24,499 nt of DNA from Labilithrix sp. (GCA_028287035.1 JAQBQL010000145.1:1-24499); one strand, 5' to 3'. Shown: positions 1 to 8,374, numbered from the stretch's first letter. Program-made: numbers and translations. Notes: generated by a model from the sequence alone, not told the origin.

Positions 1-1050
1 GCGCCGCCCGCCGCCCCGCCCACGGGCCCGCCCGCCGCGGCGGTGCCCGAGGGCGCCGCCCTCACCGAGACCACCACGGTGAGCGCCGAGCCCGCGCTGG
101 TGAGGCTCGAGTACGAGGAGGACGAGGACATCGACCCGACCAAGATCGGCGCCGCCGGCTCCGCGCCGGCGCGTGCGATCTACCAGGCCCCGGTGCAGCG
201 CATCGTCTACGACGACGACGCGGAGGAGGAGCAGCCCACCGCCGCGCAGCCGCTCTTCCTCGTGAGCGCGGCTGCCCAGACCGACCCCGGACGCCGTCGC
301 AAGCGCAACGAGGACAGCCTCCTCGTGCAGGAGAACGTCGGCCTCTACGTGGTGGCCGACGGGATGGGCGGCTATCGCGGGGGCGAGCTCGCGAGCCAGC
401 TCGCCGTGAAGACGATGGCGGAGGCCTTCGAGACCGGACGGTTCGACGGCGACCCGCACGACACGGTGCCTCGCCAGGCAAGCGAGCTCGCGCGCGCCAT
501 CCAGATGGCGAATGCGGCGATCCTCGAGACCGCCACCGCGCGCCCCGAGCTCGAAGGCATGGGCACCACCATCTGTGCCGCTCGTTTCTCGGTCAGCAAG
601 CAGCGCGTCTTCATCGCGCACGTCGGCGACAGCCGCTGCTACCGGCTCCGTGACGGCGTGTTCGCGCAGATGACCGCCGACCACACGATGGCCGATCACG
701 GCGTCAAGGGGCCGGGCGCCGCGCACCTCAGCCGCGCGGTCGGCATCTGGCCGATCGTGCCGATCGACGTCGTGATGGGCGTCCCGCTCGCCAACGACGT
801 CTACCTTCTCTGCTCCGACGGGCTCACGAAGATGCTCGACGACGACGTCATCGCGACGGTCCTGAAGAGCGAGGATGACCCGAAGGCTGCGGTCGAGCGC
901 CTCGTCCTGTTCGCCAACTCGCGCGGCGGCAAGGACAACATCACCGTCGTCCTCGTCCGCGTGGTGCCGCCGGAATGGCGGCCGAAGCCGGCGGAGCCGT
1001 CCGACGCGTCCGTCGAGACCCCCGCTTCGAGCGCGCCGCCCGCGTCGTGA
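1..1050 (+). CDS. PP2C-family Ser/Thr protein phosphatase (5' end may lie outside window)
   Basis: Metal-dependent phosphatase that removes phosphate from Ser/Thr residues, probably opposing Hanks-type kinases such as the one encoded just downstream. The PP2C signatures appear in order (numbering from the GTG at 43): RNED near residues 88-91, DGMGG at 106-110, GDSR at 195-198, SDGLT at 258-262 and DNIT at 298-301. The acidic residues in these motifs coordinate the two metal ions. The first 75 or so residues are an acidic, Pro/Ala-rich leader without a recognisable domain. The reading frame is open back to base 1 and the GTG at 43 has no Shine-Dalgarno sequence, so the true start could be upstream of the window. 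The tail after residue 310 is Pro/Ser-rich. No membrane segment is visible, so it is probably cytoplasmic. The gene ends 160 bases before the kinase gene on the same strand, a common phosphatase-kinase pairing. Confidence 0.9.
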   Translation, partial: APPAAPPTGPPAAAVPEGAALTETTTVSAEPALVRLEYEEDEDIDPTKIGAAGSAPARAIYQAPVQRIVYDDDAEEEQPTAAQPLFLVSAAAQTDPGRRRKRNEDSLLVQENVGLYVVADGMGGYRGGELASQLAVKTMAEAFETGRFDGDPHDTVPRQASELARAIQMANAAILETATARPELEGMGTTICAARFSVSKQRVFIAHVGDSRCYRLRDGVFAQMTADHTMADHGVKGPGAAHLSRAVGIWPIVPIDVVMGVPLANDVYLLCSDGLTKMLDDDVIATVLKSEDDPKAAVERLVLFANSRGGKDNITVVLVRVVPPEWRPKPAEPSDASVETPASSAPPAS

Positions 1051-1210
1051 GCGGGACGCTTCGCACTGTAGCGCGATGTAAGGAGCCGGCCCGCGCGGTG
1101 ACCCACGATGCAACCCCGTAAAATCACCGTGGAAGCGTGCCCGGCGTGGTACATTTTTCCAGGCTTCGGCGCGCGCCGTACGCGCGGACGACGGAACAAT
1201 TGAGGAGCGG

Positions 1211-3046
1211 ATGGGCGAGGCTATCTTCGGCAAGTATCGGTTGATCGCCGAGCTCGGACACGGCGGGATGGCGGACGTCTTCCTCGCGGTGATCGCCGGC
1301 CCGGTGGGCTCCGGCTTCAGCAAGCTCACCGTCATCAAGCGGCTTCGGCAGAACCTCGCCGAAGAGGCGGAATTCATCGAGATGCTCGTCGACGAGGCGC
1401 GCATCTCGGCGCGCCTCAACCATCCGAACGTCGTGCAGACGAACGAGGTCGGCTCCGTCGGGAGCCACTACTTCCTCGCGATGGAGTACCTCGACGGGCA
1501 ACCGCTCCACCGCATCCAGCACCGCGCGATGCAGAAGGCGAAGCTCGCGAACGATCCGGCTCATGCCGCCCGCCGCGCGGAAGCCGAGGGTGGCCCGGCA
1601 TCGACCGCCCTCCTCGCCGCCGATCCGTTTCCGAAGGCGTACCAGTACCTCGTCATCGCCGACACGCTCGCGGGGCTGCACCACGCTCACGAGCTCGCCG
1701 ATTACGACGGGACCCCGCTCGAGATCGTTCATCGCGATGTCACGCCTCACAACGTCTTCGTGACGTACGAGGGCCAGGTCAAGGTCGTCGACTTCGGCAT
1801 CGCGAAGGCGGCGGGCCGCGCGTCCGAGACGCGCCAGGGCGTCGTCAAGGGCAAGGTGCGTTTCATGGCGCCCGAGCAGGCGATGGGGCAGCCGGTCGAC
1901 CGCCGCGCCGACATCTACTCCGTCGGCATCATGCTCTGGGAGGCCGCGACGGGGCGGCGCCTGTGGAAGGATCTCGACGACCTCGCGGTCGTGAAGGCCC
2001 TCGTCACCGGGAACGTGCCGACGTCGCCGCGCACGATCGACCCGAACGTCCCTGAGGCGATCGACCGTATCTGCCAGAAGGCGCTCGCGTCCGATCGTGA
2101 CGAGCGATACGCGACCGCCGAGGACTTCCGCGTCGATCTCGAGCAGTACCTCGCGGAGAGCGGGCAGCTCGTGAATGCCCGCCGCAAGCTCGGCGCGTGC
2201 GTCTCGGAGCTGTTCACCGACAAGCGCGCCGAGATCCGCGCGGTCATCGAGAAGCAGCTCGCCGCCATGAAGTCGGCGTTCACGTCCGACGTCGGGCTCG
2301 TGAGCATTCCGGTCGACACCGGCAGCTCGGGTTCGCTCTCGTTCCCGGGCACGTCGTCGGGTGCGGTCGCCCTCAGCGGGCTCAGCGCGCCGGTCCCGAG
2401 GGCGCCCGGTAGCGAGCCTGCCACGGCCATCCAGGGCACGGGGAGCCGCCCGGCCTCCATGCCGCCGCGTCGCTCGCGCACGGTCTTCGCGGTCGGCGCG
2501 GCGGTCCTTGCGACCGGCGCCATCGTCCTCGGATTCCGTTCGAGCTCGCAGCGCGCCGAGGCAACGCCGGCCGTCGCCGCTGCCACGGTCGCCAGCGCGC
2601 CGGCCGCGCCCGTCGAGGCGGCGCGCGACGTGCGCGTGAAGATCACCGCGCTACCGGCCACCGCGAAGCTCACGCTCGACGGGGCGCCGATGACGTTGCC
2701 CTACGAGTCACGGCTGCCGCGAGATACCCGTGAACACTACGTTCGCGCGGAAGCGCCCGGCTTCGAGCCGCAGACGCAGACGCTCCGCTTCGACAGCGAC
2801 GTGGTCGTCACCGTGGCGCTCAACAAGGTCGGCGCTACGGCCGCCAACGTCACGCCTGCGGCAGGGGCGGGAGGGGCGGCGCACTGGACGCCGAGCCCGC
2901 AAGCCAGTCGACGGACCCCCGCCGACCCCACGCCCCCCGCCACGTCGAGCGCTCCGCCGGTCGCCGCGTCCGCAGCGTCGACCGCCAAGCAACCCGCCCC
3001 GAAGCCCGACATCGACAAGGGCGACCCCTGGGCCGCGGGCCACTAG
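1211..3046 (+). CDS. Ser/Thr protein kinase, membrane-anchored, with C-terminal PEGA-like domain
   Basis: Hanks-type kinase of 611 residues. The glycine loop GHGGMAD is at 16-22, the ATP-binding Lys is K43 (VIKRL) and the helix-C Glu is probably E62. The catalytic loop reads HRDVTPHN at 174-181, DFG is at 194-196, and a MAPEQ motif follows. The usual Lys after HRDL is replaced by Thr; related HRDVSPQN-type loops are frequent in myxobacterial kinases, so activity is still likely. An Ala/Lys-rich insertion of about 35 residues (roughly 108-142) precedes helix E. A membrane segment at about 424-443 separates the cytoplasmic kinase from an outer part. Residues 473-539 resemble a PEGA domain (LTLDGAPM ... 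YVRAEAPGFEP), followed by a disordered Pro/Ala/Thr tail. The start is set by GAGGAG at 1202-1207. It follows the phosphatase gene and converges on the ABC exporter genes. Confidence 0.92.
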   Translation: MGEAIFGKYRLIAELGHGGMADVFLAVIAGPVGSGFSKLTVIKRLRQNLAEEAEFIEMLVDEARISARLNHPNVVQTNEVGSVGSHYFLAMEYLDGQPLHRIQHRAMQKAKLANDPAHAARRAEAEGGPASTALLAADPFPKAYQYLVIADTLAGLHHAHELADYDGTPLEIVHRDVTPHNVFVTYEGQVKVVDFGIAKAAGRASETRQGVVKGKVRFMAPEQAMGQPVDRRADIYSVGIMLWEAATGRRLWKDLDDLAVVKALVTGNVPTSPRTIDPNVPEAIDRICQKALASDRDERYATAEDFRVDLEQYLAESGQLVNARRKLGACVSELFTDKRAEIRAVIEKQLAAMKSAFTSDVGLVSIPVDTGSSGSLSFPGTSSGAVALSGLSAPVPRAPGSEPATAIQGTGSRPASMPPRRSRTVFAVGAAVLATGAIVLGFRSSSQRAEATPAVAAATVASAPAAPVEAARDVRVKITALPATAKLTLDGAPMTLPYESRLPRDTREHYVRAEAPGFEPQTQTLRFDSDVVVTVALNKVGATAANVTPAAGAGGAAHWTPSPQASRRTPADPTPPATSSAPPVAASAASTAKQPAPKPDIDKGDPWAAGH

Positions 3047-3074
3047 CCGACGTGCGCGCGGCGCCGCCGCCGCA

Positions 3075-4871
3075 TCACAGCGCGTAGCCCTTGAATTGCC
3101 GCTCGTAGAGCCGGCGGTAGACGCCGTGCGCCGCAAGGAGCTGCGCGTGCGTACCGCGCTCGACGACCGTGCCGCCGTCGATGACGAGGACCTGATCGGC
3201 TTCCCGGATCGTGCTCAGGCGGTGCGCGATGACGAAGCTCGTGCGGCCTTTCATCAGGGTGGCGAGAGCCTTCTGGATGCGTGCCTCGGTGCGCGTATCG
3301 ACGTTGCTCGTCGCCTCGTCCAGGATCAGGATCGGCGGGTCCGCGACGAGGGTCCTCGCGATCGCGAGCAGCTGGCGCTGGCCGTGGCTCAGCGTGGCGG
3401 CGCGCTCGGAGAGGACGGTCTGGTAGCCGTCGGGGAGCTGCCGGATGAAGGCGTCGGCCTCGGCGAGCTCGGCGGCGTGCAGCACCTCCTCGTCGGTCGC
3501 GGACAGCCGCCCGTAGCGGATGTTCTCCATCACCGTGGTGCTGAAGAGGAACGTGTCCTGGAGCACGAGCCCGAGCCTGCGCCGCAGCGCGCTCTTCTCG
3601 ACCTGCCGGATGTCCGTGCCGTCGACGGTGATGACGCCGTGCTCGATCTCGTAGAATCGCGTGAGCAGGTTGATGATGGTCGTCTTGCCGGCGCCCGTGG
3701 GGCCCACGAGGGCGACCATCTGCCCGGCGCGCGCGTGGAGCGAGACGTCGCGGAGAACGGGGCTCCCCGGCCGGTACCCGAACGTGACGCCGTCGAAGCG
3801 CACGTCGCCACGGATCGCCTCGGGCGCGGCGGCTCCGGCGTTCTCCTCCGACGCCGTGTCGATGGTCTCGAAGACCCGCTCCGCGCCCGCCACGGCGCTC
3901 TGGAGCGTGTTGTAGACGGTGGAGAGCTGGCGTAGCGGCTGGAAGAAGCTCAGCGCGTAGCTGATGAAGGTGGCGATCACGCCGACGGTGACGAGGCCAC
4001 GAAGCGCGAGCGTCGCGCCGGCGCCGGCGAGGACGATGATGAACAGGTTGCCGAGCACCACGGTGAGCGGCATCAGCATCAGCGAGTACGTGCTGGCATA
4101 TACCCCCGATGCGTAGCCCCTTTCGTTGGCCTCCTCGAAGCGCGCCAGTGCCGACTCGTTACGGCTGAATGCCTTGTTCACGCGCTGACCGCCGATCGCC
4201 TCGGCCATCACCCCGTTGAGCTGACCGAGGTCGCGCTGCAGCTCCTTGAAGCCCTTCCGCGTGTAGGCAGCGACGAGGCGCGTGAACCAGTACATGATGA
4301 TCACGACGGCCACGGAGGCGAGCGCGAGCCGGACATTGAGGAGGAACATCGCGCCGAGAATGCCGACGATCGACAAGATGCTCGCGACGAGCGTGGTCAC
4401 GTTCTGCCCGACGGCCTGGTTGATGGCATCGATGTCGCTGGTGAGCCGGCTCATGATCTGGCCGCTGCCGCTGCGGTCGTAGAAGGCCACCGGCAACGTC
4501 TGGAGATGGCGGAACAGGTCGCCACGTACCCGCGCGAGCGCGAGCTGCGCCACGCGCGCCATCAGGAAGCTGGCGGCGAGCTGGCAGATGCTGCTCGCCA
4601 GGTAAGCGGCGATCATCAGACCGGCGACGACGGCGAGGCCGGACGCATCGTGCCCGGCGATGAAGCGGTCCAGCGCCAGCCCGACCAGGTAGGGCCCGAC
4701 CAGGCCGAGCAGCGAATAGGCGACGATGCAGCCGCCCGCGAGCACGAGCGAGCCGCGGAAAGGCGCGAGATAGGCGAGGAGGCGCACGATGGCGCCGCGC
4801 GGATCCCTGGCGCGCGGCGGGGCGGGCGCGGGTCCCTTCCGGGCCGCGGGAACGGGGCCAGCGTCACTCAC
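3075..4871 (-). CDS. ABC exporter half-transporter, subunit B (canonical Walker B, altered signature)
   Basis: Half-size exporter of 598 residues: an N-terminal six-helix membrane domain (about 28-320) fused to an ATPase domain. Walker A is GPTGAGKT (390-397), the Q-loop Gln is Q438, the signature is LSHGQ (494-498) instead of LSGGQ, Walker B ends D518-E519 with the catalytic Glu present, and the switch His is H550 (IAHRLST). The start is GTG at 4871, which overlaps the TGA of the upstream half-transporter gene (GTGA). The frame stays open upstream to 5858, but that stretch is antisense-free shadow of the neighbouring gene in another frame and gives an Arg-rich translation. A Pro/Ala-rich leader of about 25 residues precedes the first helix. 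By family rule it should pair with the preceding subunit and export a lipid, drug or peptide; the substrate cannot be read from sequence. Confidence 0.93.
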   Translation of the reverse strand: MSDAGPVPAARKGPAPAPPRARDPRGAIVRLLAYLAPFRGSLVLAGGCIVAYSLLGLVGPYLVGLALDRFIAGHDASGLAVVAGLMIAAYLASSICQLAASFLMARVAQLALARVRGDLFRHLQTLPVAFYDRSGSGQIMSRLTSDIDAINQAVGQNVTTLVASILSIVGILGAMFLLNVRLALASVAVVIIMYWFTRLVAAYTRKGFKELQRDLGQLNGVMAEAIGGQRVNKAFSRNESALARFEEANERGYASGVYASTYSLMLMPLTVVLGNLFIIVLAGAGATLALRGLVTVGVIATFISYALSFFQPLRQLSTVYNTLQSAVAGAERVFETIDTASEENAGAAAPEAIRGDVRFDGVTFGYRPGSPVLRDVSLHARAGQMVALVGPTGAGKTTIINLLTRFYEIEHGVITVDGTDIRQVEKSALRRRLGLVLQDTFLFSTTVMENIRYGRLSATDEEVLHAAELAEADAFIRQLPDGYQTVLSERAATLSHGQRQLLAIARTLVADPPILILDEATSNVDTRTEARIQKALATLMKGRTSFVIAHRLSTIREADQVLVIDGGTVVERGTHAQLLAAHGVYRRLYERQFKGYAL

Positions 4872-6601
4872 GAGGGCACTCCGGTCCCGAGCTGCGATTC
4901 CTGGATCTCGCGGTACACGTCGCTCGACTGCATCAGCTCGGTGTGCGTTCCCGCCGCCACGACGCGGCCGTTGTCGAGCACCACGATCCGGTCCGCCTCG
5001 AGCACCGAGCTTATCCGCTGGGCGACGATGACGGTGATGCGCTCGCCCGCGGTGGCGGCGAGCGCCTCCTGGATCTTCGTCTCGGTCTCGAGGTCGATCG
5101 CGCTGGTCGCGTCGTCGAGGATCAGGATCTTCGGGCGGACGAGGAGCGCGCGAGCGATGGCGATGCGCTGCTTCTGACCGCCCGAGAGGTTCGTTCCGCG
5201 CTCCTCGACGTGGCTGTCGTAGCCCCCGGCGAGCTGGAGGATGAAGTCGTGCGCCTGGGCCGCCTTCGCGGCAACGAGGACCTCGTCCACGCTCGCGTCG
5301 GGCCGGCCGTAACGGATGTTGTCGCGGATCGTTCCCGAGAAGAGCACCGTGGCCTGCGGGACGATGCCGATCGCGCTGACCAGGGAGCGTTCGGTCAGGC
5401 CGCGGACGTCGTGCCCTCCGACGAGGACGCGCCCCGACGTGACATCGTAGAAGCGGGGGATGAGGTTCACGAGCGTCGACTTGCCGGCGCCGGTCGAGCC
5501 CACGATGGCGAGCGTCTCGCCGACCCGGACGTCGAAGCTGACGTGCTGCAGGATGGGCTCTTCGCCGTAGGCGAACGAGACGTCGTCGAAGACGAGATGC
5601 GCGGCTTGCCCGGGCTCGAGCGGTATTGCGCCGGGGGCATCCTGCACGTCGGGGACGGTATCGAGGATCTCCGCGGCGCGCCGGGCGGACACGAGGCCGG
5701 CCGCCCACACGTTCGACAGCGTGGTCATCATCACGAGCGGGGCCATCGTCATGAACAGGTAGTTCGTGAAGGCCACGATCTGCCCCGCGGTGAGCCGCCC
5801 GACCATGGCCTGACGCCCGCCGAACCAGATCACGATGACGACGCCCGCGTTGACGCACAGGGAGAGCACCGGCGCCATGCGCGACATGAACGTGGCGACC
5901 TCGATGGAGCTCGCGGTCAGCGCCTCGTTGGCCGTCTCGAAGCGCGTGGCTTCGAAGTCCGCGCGCACCACGGCCTTGACGAGCCGGACGCCCGCCACGT
6001 TCTCGTGGAGCACTTCGTTGAGCAAGTCGAGCTTCTGCTGCGAGGCGCGGAAGAGCGCCCCCATCCGCGTCACGAAGTACCCGATGAGCACGGAGGTCAG
6101 GAGGAGCAGCGGGAGCACCGCGAGGGCCAGCGCGCGGCTCGTCACGAACATGAGGACGACGCTGCCCAGCATGAGCAGCGGCGCACGGGTGCCGATCCGC
6201 AGCGAGATCTGCGACGGACCACGGACCGCGCTGACGTCACTGGTGAGGCGAACCAGCAGCTGTCCGGTGTGCTGCCGGTCGAGATCCCGGAAGGAGAAGC
6301 TCTGGATGCGAGCGAAGAGCGTGCGGCGGAGGTCGCGCGCGATTCCCTCGCCGACCCGCACCGAGAGCACGTTGTTGACGAGCGAGAGGAGCCCGCTGAG
6401 GACGGTGATGACGAGCATCACGAGCGCCGTCACCCTCACGACGGACCGGTCGTTGCCGCCGATCCCCACGTCGATGATGCGCTGGATGAGCCGGGGAATC
6501 GCGAGATCGAGCGCGACGAGCAGCGTCAGGGTGAGCACCGCGAGCAGGGAAGAGCGCCGGTAGGGCCGCATCAGCCCGAGGAGCCATCGAAGATCGCGCA
6601 T
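4868..6601 (-). CDS. ABC exporter half-transporter, subunit A (degenerate catalytic residues)
   Basis: Half-size exporter of 577 residues with a six-helix membrane domain (about 15-300) and a C-terminal ATPase domain. Walker A is GSTGAGKST (368-376), the Q-loop Gln is Q416 and the signature is a canonical LSGGQ (472-476). Walker B ends D496-D497, with Asp where the catalytic Glu is expected, and the switch His is replaced by Gln (VAQRIS, Q528). Both changes are known in the degenerate-site subunit of heterodimeric exporters such as TM287/288. With the LSHGQ signature of its partner, this subunit would form the non-hydrolysing site. The start is ATG at 6601. Translation is coupled to subunit B through a 4-base GTGA overlap. 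The gene is divergent from the PAP2-family gene at 6835. Confidence 0.93.
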   Translation of the reverse strand: MRDLRWLLGLMRPYRRSSLLAVLTLTLLVALDLAIPRLIQRIIDVGIGGNDRSVVRVTALVMLVITVLSGLLSLVNNVLSVRVGEGIARDLRRTLFARIQSFSFRDLDRQHTGQLLVRLTSDVSAVRGPSQISLRIGTRAPLLMLGSVVLMFVTSRALALAVLPLLLLTSVLIGYFVTRMGALFRASQQKLDLLNEVLHENVAGVRLVKAVVRADFEATRFETANEALTASSIEVATFMSRMAPVLSLCVNAGVVIVIWFGGRQAMVGRLTAGQIVAFTNYLFMTMAPLVMMTTLSNVWAAGLVSARRAAEILDTVPDVQDAPGAIPLEPGQAAHLVFDDVSFAYGEEPILQHVSFDVRVGETLAIVGSTGAGKSTLVNLIPRFYDVTSGRVLVGGHDVRGLTERSLVSAIGIVPQATVLFSGTIRDNIRYGRPDASVDEVLVAAKAAQAHDFILQLAGGYDSHVEERGTNLSGGQKQRIAIARALLVRPKILILDDATSAIDLETETKIQEALAATAGERITVIVAQRISSVLEADRIVVLDNGRVVAAGTHTELMQSSDVYREIQESQLGTGVPS

Positions 6602-6711
6602 GAACGCCCGGAATGTACCCGGTGCCGTCGGGCCGCCGGATCCGAATCCGCGGCACCAGGAAAATGCGGCGGCTTCCGCCCGACTTCGAACTAGGACCGA
6701 CGACCGCAGCT

Positions 6712-6733
6712 GTTAGGCGTCCGTTAGACATCG
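6712..6733. repeat. Short tandem GTTAG repeat in divergent promoter region
   Basis: In the 233-base spacer between the ABC exporter and PAP2 genes, GTTAG occurs at 6712-6716 and again at 6723-6727. Each copy is followed by a related six-base segment (GCGTCC, ACATCG). The 11-base spacing is about one helical turn and could hold a regulator site. No clear -35/-10 pair or other structure was seen in the rest of this spacer. Confidence 0.2.
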
Positions 6734-6834
6734 TCCACGCTTTTCCCGGGAAACGACGGGGGCGCTGTCCGGGCCTGCGCGCGGCTCCATTCTCCGCGTT
6801 CCAGGTCCTTCGCCGACGTACTAGCGTCCGCCGG

Positions 6835-7914
6835 ATGCATCGTCCGATCTCGCTCATGGCCGCACTCCTCACTGCACTCGCCGCGATGGTGACGACCGGC
6901 GAGGCGAGCGCGCAGGGGTCCGGGAACGTGCCGGGCCCCGCGGGCTCCGCGCCGGTCGCCGCTCCGGGCACGACGCCGGCCCCGGGAAGCGTGGCGGCTC
7001 CCAATGGGCCGGACGGCAAGGCGCCGATGACCGCGACCACCGAGGAGGTCCAGCCGGCCAAGGACCCCGCGCGAAACACCGACCTCGTGCCGCAAGTGGC
7101 CCAGGCGCGGCCCGCGGGCCGCGTGACGTTCGACGTGGACCCGATCGCGGACATCGGCGTCATCGCCGTGTCGATGGGCTTCGCGGGGGTCCTCGAGCTG
7201 ATCAACGGCACCGGCGAGATCCGGCCGCAGCCGGTCTCGGCCGACTTTCATCGCAATCAGCTCCTCGGCATCGATCGCGGAGCGCTCTCGCAGACGCCCG
7301 ATTCGAAGGCCGGCAGCCGTTCGACGATCGGGCTCGCCGCGGCGGTCGCCTTTGCCTTCATCGACCCGGTCCTCAGCGGCTTCCGCGAGAAGAGCGTCCA
7401 GACCGGCCTCGTCGACGGCATCCTGTACGCCGAGTCGCTCTCGCTCACGATCGCCGCGACCGACATGGTCAAGATGGCCGTCCGCAGGCCGCGACCCTTC
7501 GCGTACATCGACGCGGAAGCCCACAAGGGAGATCCCAACTTCGTGGCGAGCACGAACAGCGGCGTGTCGTTCTTCTCGGGGCACGCATCCATGGTTGCCG
7601 CAGTGGGCGGCACCGCGACGTACCTCGCGTTCGCGCGTTCTCCGCACACCGTCCGGCCGTGGATCACGCTCATCGCCGCCGCCGGTCTGTCCACCTTCGT
7701 CTCCATCGAGCGCGTCCGCAGCGGCGCCCACTTCCCGACAGACGTCATCGCCGGGAGCATCGCCGGCGCGGGCATCGGCGTCGTCGTGCCGCACCTTCAC
7801 CGCTCCGAGGACATCAAGCAGCGGCGGGTCTGGGTCGGCTACGCGGCGGCCCCCGCGACCGACGGCTACGAGCAGCCGAAGGGTGGCGTTCTCACGGCCA
7901 GCGGCTTCTTCTGA
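6835..7914 (+). CDS. PAP2-superfamily phosphatase, exported
   Basis: Protein of 359 residues related to type 2 phosphatidic acid phosphatases and non-specific acid phosphatases. The three family motifs are present: K213-x6-R220-P221, a variant PSGH reading FSGH with H250, and R293-x5-H299-x3-D303. H299 would be the nucleophile and H250 the proton donor. Several hydrophobic segments lie between about 100 and 330 (for instance around 103-122 and 265-285). I chose ATG 6835 because it begins a typical signal peptide, with basic residues, a hydrophobic core and an ASA|Q-like cleavage site near residue 26. The frame is open upstream to 6613, but that extension is Arg-rich and unlikely. A Pro/Gly/Ala-rich linker follows the signal peptide. 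The substrate is probably a lipid or other phosphomonoester on the periplasmic side. Confidence 0.85.
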   Translation: MHRPISLMAALLTALAAMVTTGEASAQGSGNVPGPAGSAPVAAPGTTPAPGSVAAPNGPDGKAPMTATTEEVQPAKDPARNTDLVPQVAQARPAGRVTFDVDPIADIGVIAVSMGFAGVLELINGTGEIRPQPVSADFHRNQLLGIDRGALSQTPDSKAGSRSTIGLAAAVAFAFIDPVLSGFREKSVQTGLVDGILYAESLSLTIAATDMVKMAVRRPRPFAYIDAEAHKGDPNFVASTNSGVSFFSGHASMVAAVGGTATYLAFARSPHTVRPWITLIAAAGLSTFVSIERVRSGAHFPTDVIAGSIAGAGIGVVVPHLHRSEDIKQRRVWVGYAAAPATDGYEQPKGGVLTASGFF

Positions 7915-7955
7915 GGTCGGCTCGAAGGTAGCGCTCTCCGGATCGACGGCGGCCC

Positions 7956-7981
7956 TGTAACGCCGTCAGGTCCCGTGCGTC
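7956..7981 (+). promoter_or_regulatory. ECF-type promoter upstream of csoR operon
   Basis: TGTAAC at 7956-7961 and CGTC at 7978-7981 are separated by exactly 16 bases, the spacing and motif type of ECF sigma factor promoters. The same pair with the same spacing occurs at 11515-11540. The start site would be near 7988, giving a leader of about 60 bases before csoR. The likely user is the CorE-like sigma factor encoded in the same operon, an inference from the two matching copies. Confidence 0.6.
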
Positions 7982-8001
7982 TGCAGCTGGACACGCACGG
8001 G
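7972..8001. repeat. 9-base perfect inverted repeat overlapping the csoR-operon promoter
   Basis: CCCGTGCGT at 7972-7980 is repeated inverted as ACGCACGGG at 7993-8001 around a 12-base loop. The left arm contains most of the proposed -10 CGTC element and the right arm lies just past the expected start site. There is no T-tract, so it is not a good intrinsic terminator for the PAP2 gene. It may be an operator or the base of a leader hairpin. Confidence 0.45.
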
Positions 8002-8023
8002 GCGGGGGAGCATGCTTGGCCGC

Positions 8024-8044
8024 CCCCTCCCCCCGGGGGATGGG
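8024..8044. promoter_or_regulatory. Candidate CsoR operator (C-tract/G-tract palindrome)
   Basis: A 21-base interrupted palindrome centred on C8034: CCC, one base, TCCCCC, then CGGGGGA, one base, GGG, with nine of ten symmetric positions paired. It is followed by ATAG. The layout resembles the actinobacterial CsoR operator (CCC-A-CCCC ... GGGG-T-GGG-ATAC, from memory). It ends six bases before the csoR ATG and overlaps the only G-rich ribosome-binding region, downstream of the proposed start site, so CsoR bound here could block elongation or initiation. Confidence 0.5.
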
Positions 8045-8050
8045 ATAGCC

Positions 8051-8374
8051 ATGAAGAACGAGCCCGACCAGAAGACACGTACGGCGCCCGCGGACCCGGT
8101 TGCAAAGAAGGACGCGCTCGCCCGCTTGCGGAGCATCGAGGGGCACATGCGCGGCGTCATCCAGATGGTCGAGGACGACGGCTACTGCATCGACGTCCTC
8201 CAGCAGACGAAGGCGATCCACGCGGCGCTCTCGCGGATCGAGACCCTCCTCCTCGAACGGCACCTCCACCATTGCGTCGCGACCGCCATCCGGTCCGACA
8301 AGCCGCGCGAGCGCGAGCGCGTCGTGGGCGAGCTGCTCGACGTGTTCCGGGCTGCGTCGGGGAGGTCGCGATGA
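8051..8374 (+). CDS. csoR: CsoR-family copper-sensing repressor
   Basis: All-helical DUF156 regulator of 107 residues from ATG 8051; an upstream ATG at 8012 would add a non-conserved leader that overlaps the candidate operator. The Cu(I) ligands of CsoR are present as C46 (in YCIDVL), H71 and C75 (HLHHC). The 25-residue Cys-His spacing and HxxxC pattern equal those of Mycobacterium tuberculosis CsoR. The hallmark RLRSIEGHMRGV segment (25-36) precedes them. The pattern is C-H-C rather than the His-rich set of RcnR, so Cu(I) is the likely ligand. Family members release DNA on binding copper. Its stop overlaps the next gene by ATGA, so csoR is translationally coupled to the efflux lipoprotein gene. 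Confidence 0.9.
   Translation: MKNEPDQKTRTAPADPVAKKDALARLRSIEGHMRGVIQMVEDDGYCIDVLQQTKAIHAALSRIETLLLERHLHHCVATAIRSDKPRERERVVGELLDVFRAASGRSR

Noticed and set aside
2730..3935. Long plus-strand frame across the kinase end and the ABC exporter
   Set aside because: Low-complexity Arg-rich start, then the antisense of the ABC ATPase domain; a shadow of two real genes.
4872..5858. Upstream extension of the ABC subunit B reading frame to 927 residues
   Set aside because: It overlaps the coding region of subunit A in another frame, the translation is Arg/Pro-rich without motifs, and the GTGA overlap gives a natural start at 4871.
7972..8001. Intrinsic terminator of the PAP2 gene
   Set aside because: The hairpin lacks a T-tract and overlaps a good promoter; treated as an operator-like repeat instead.
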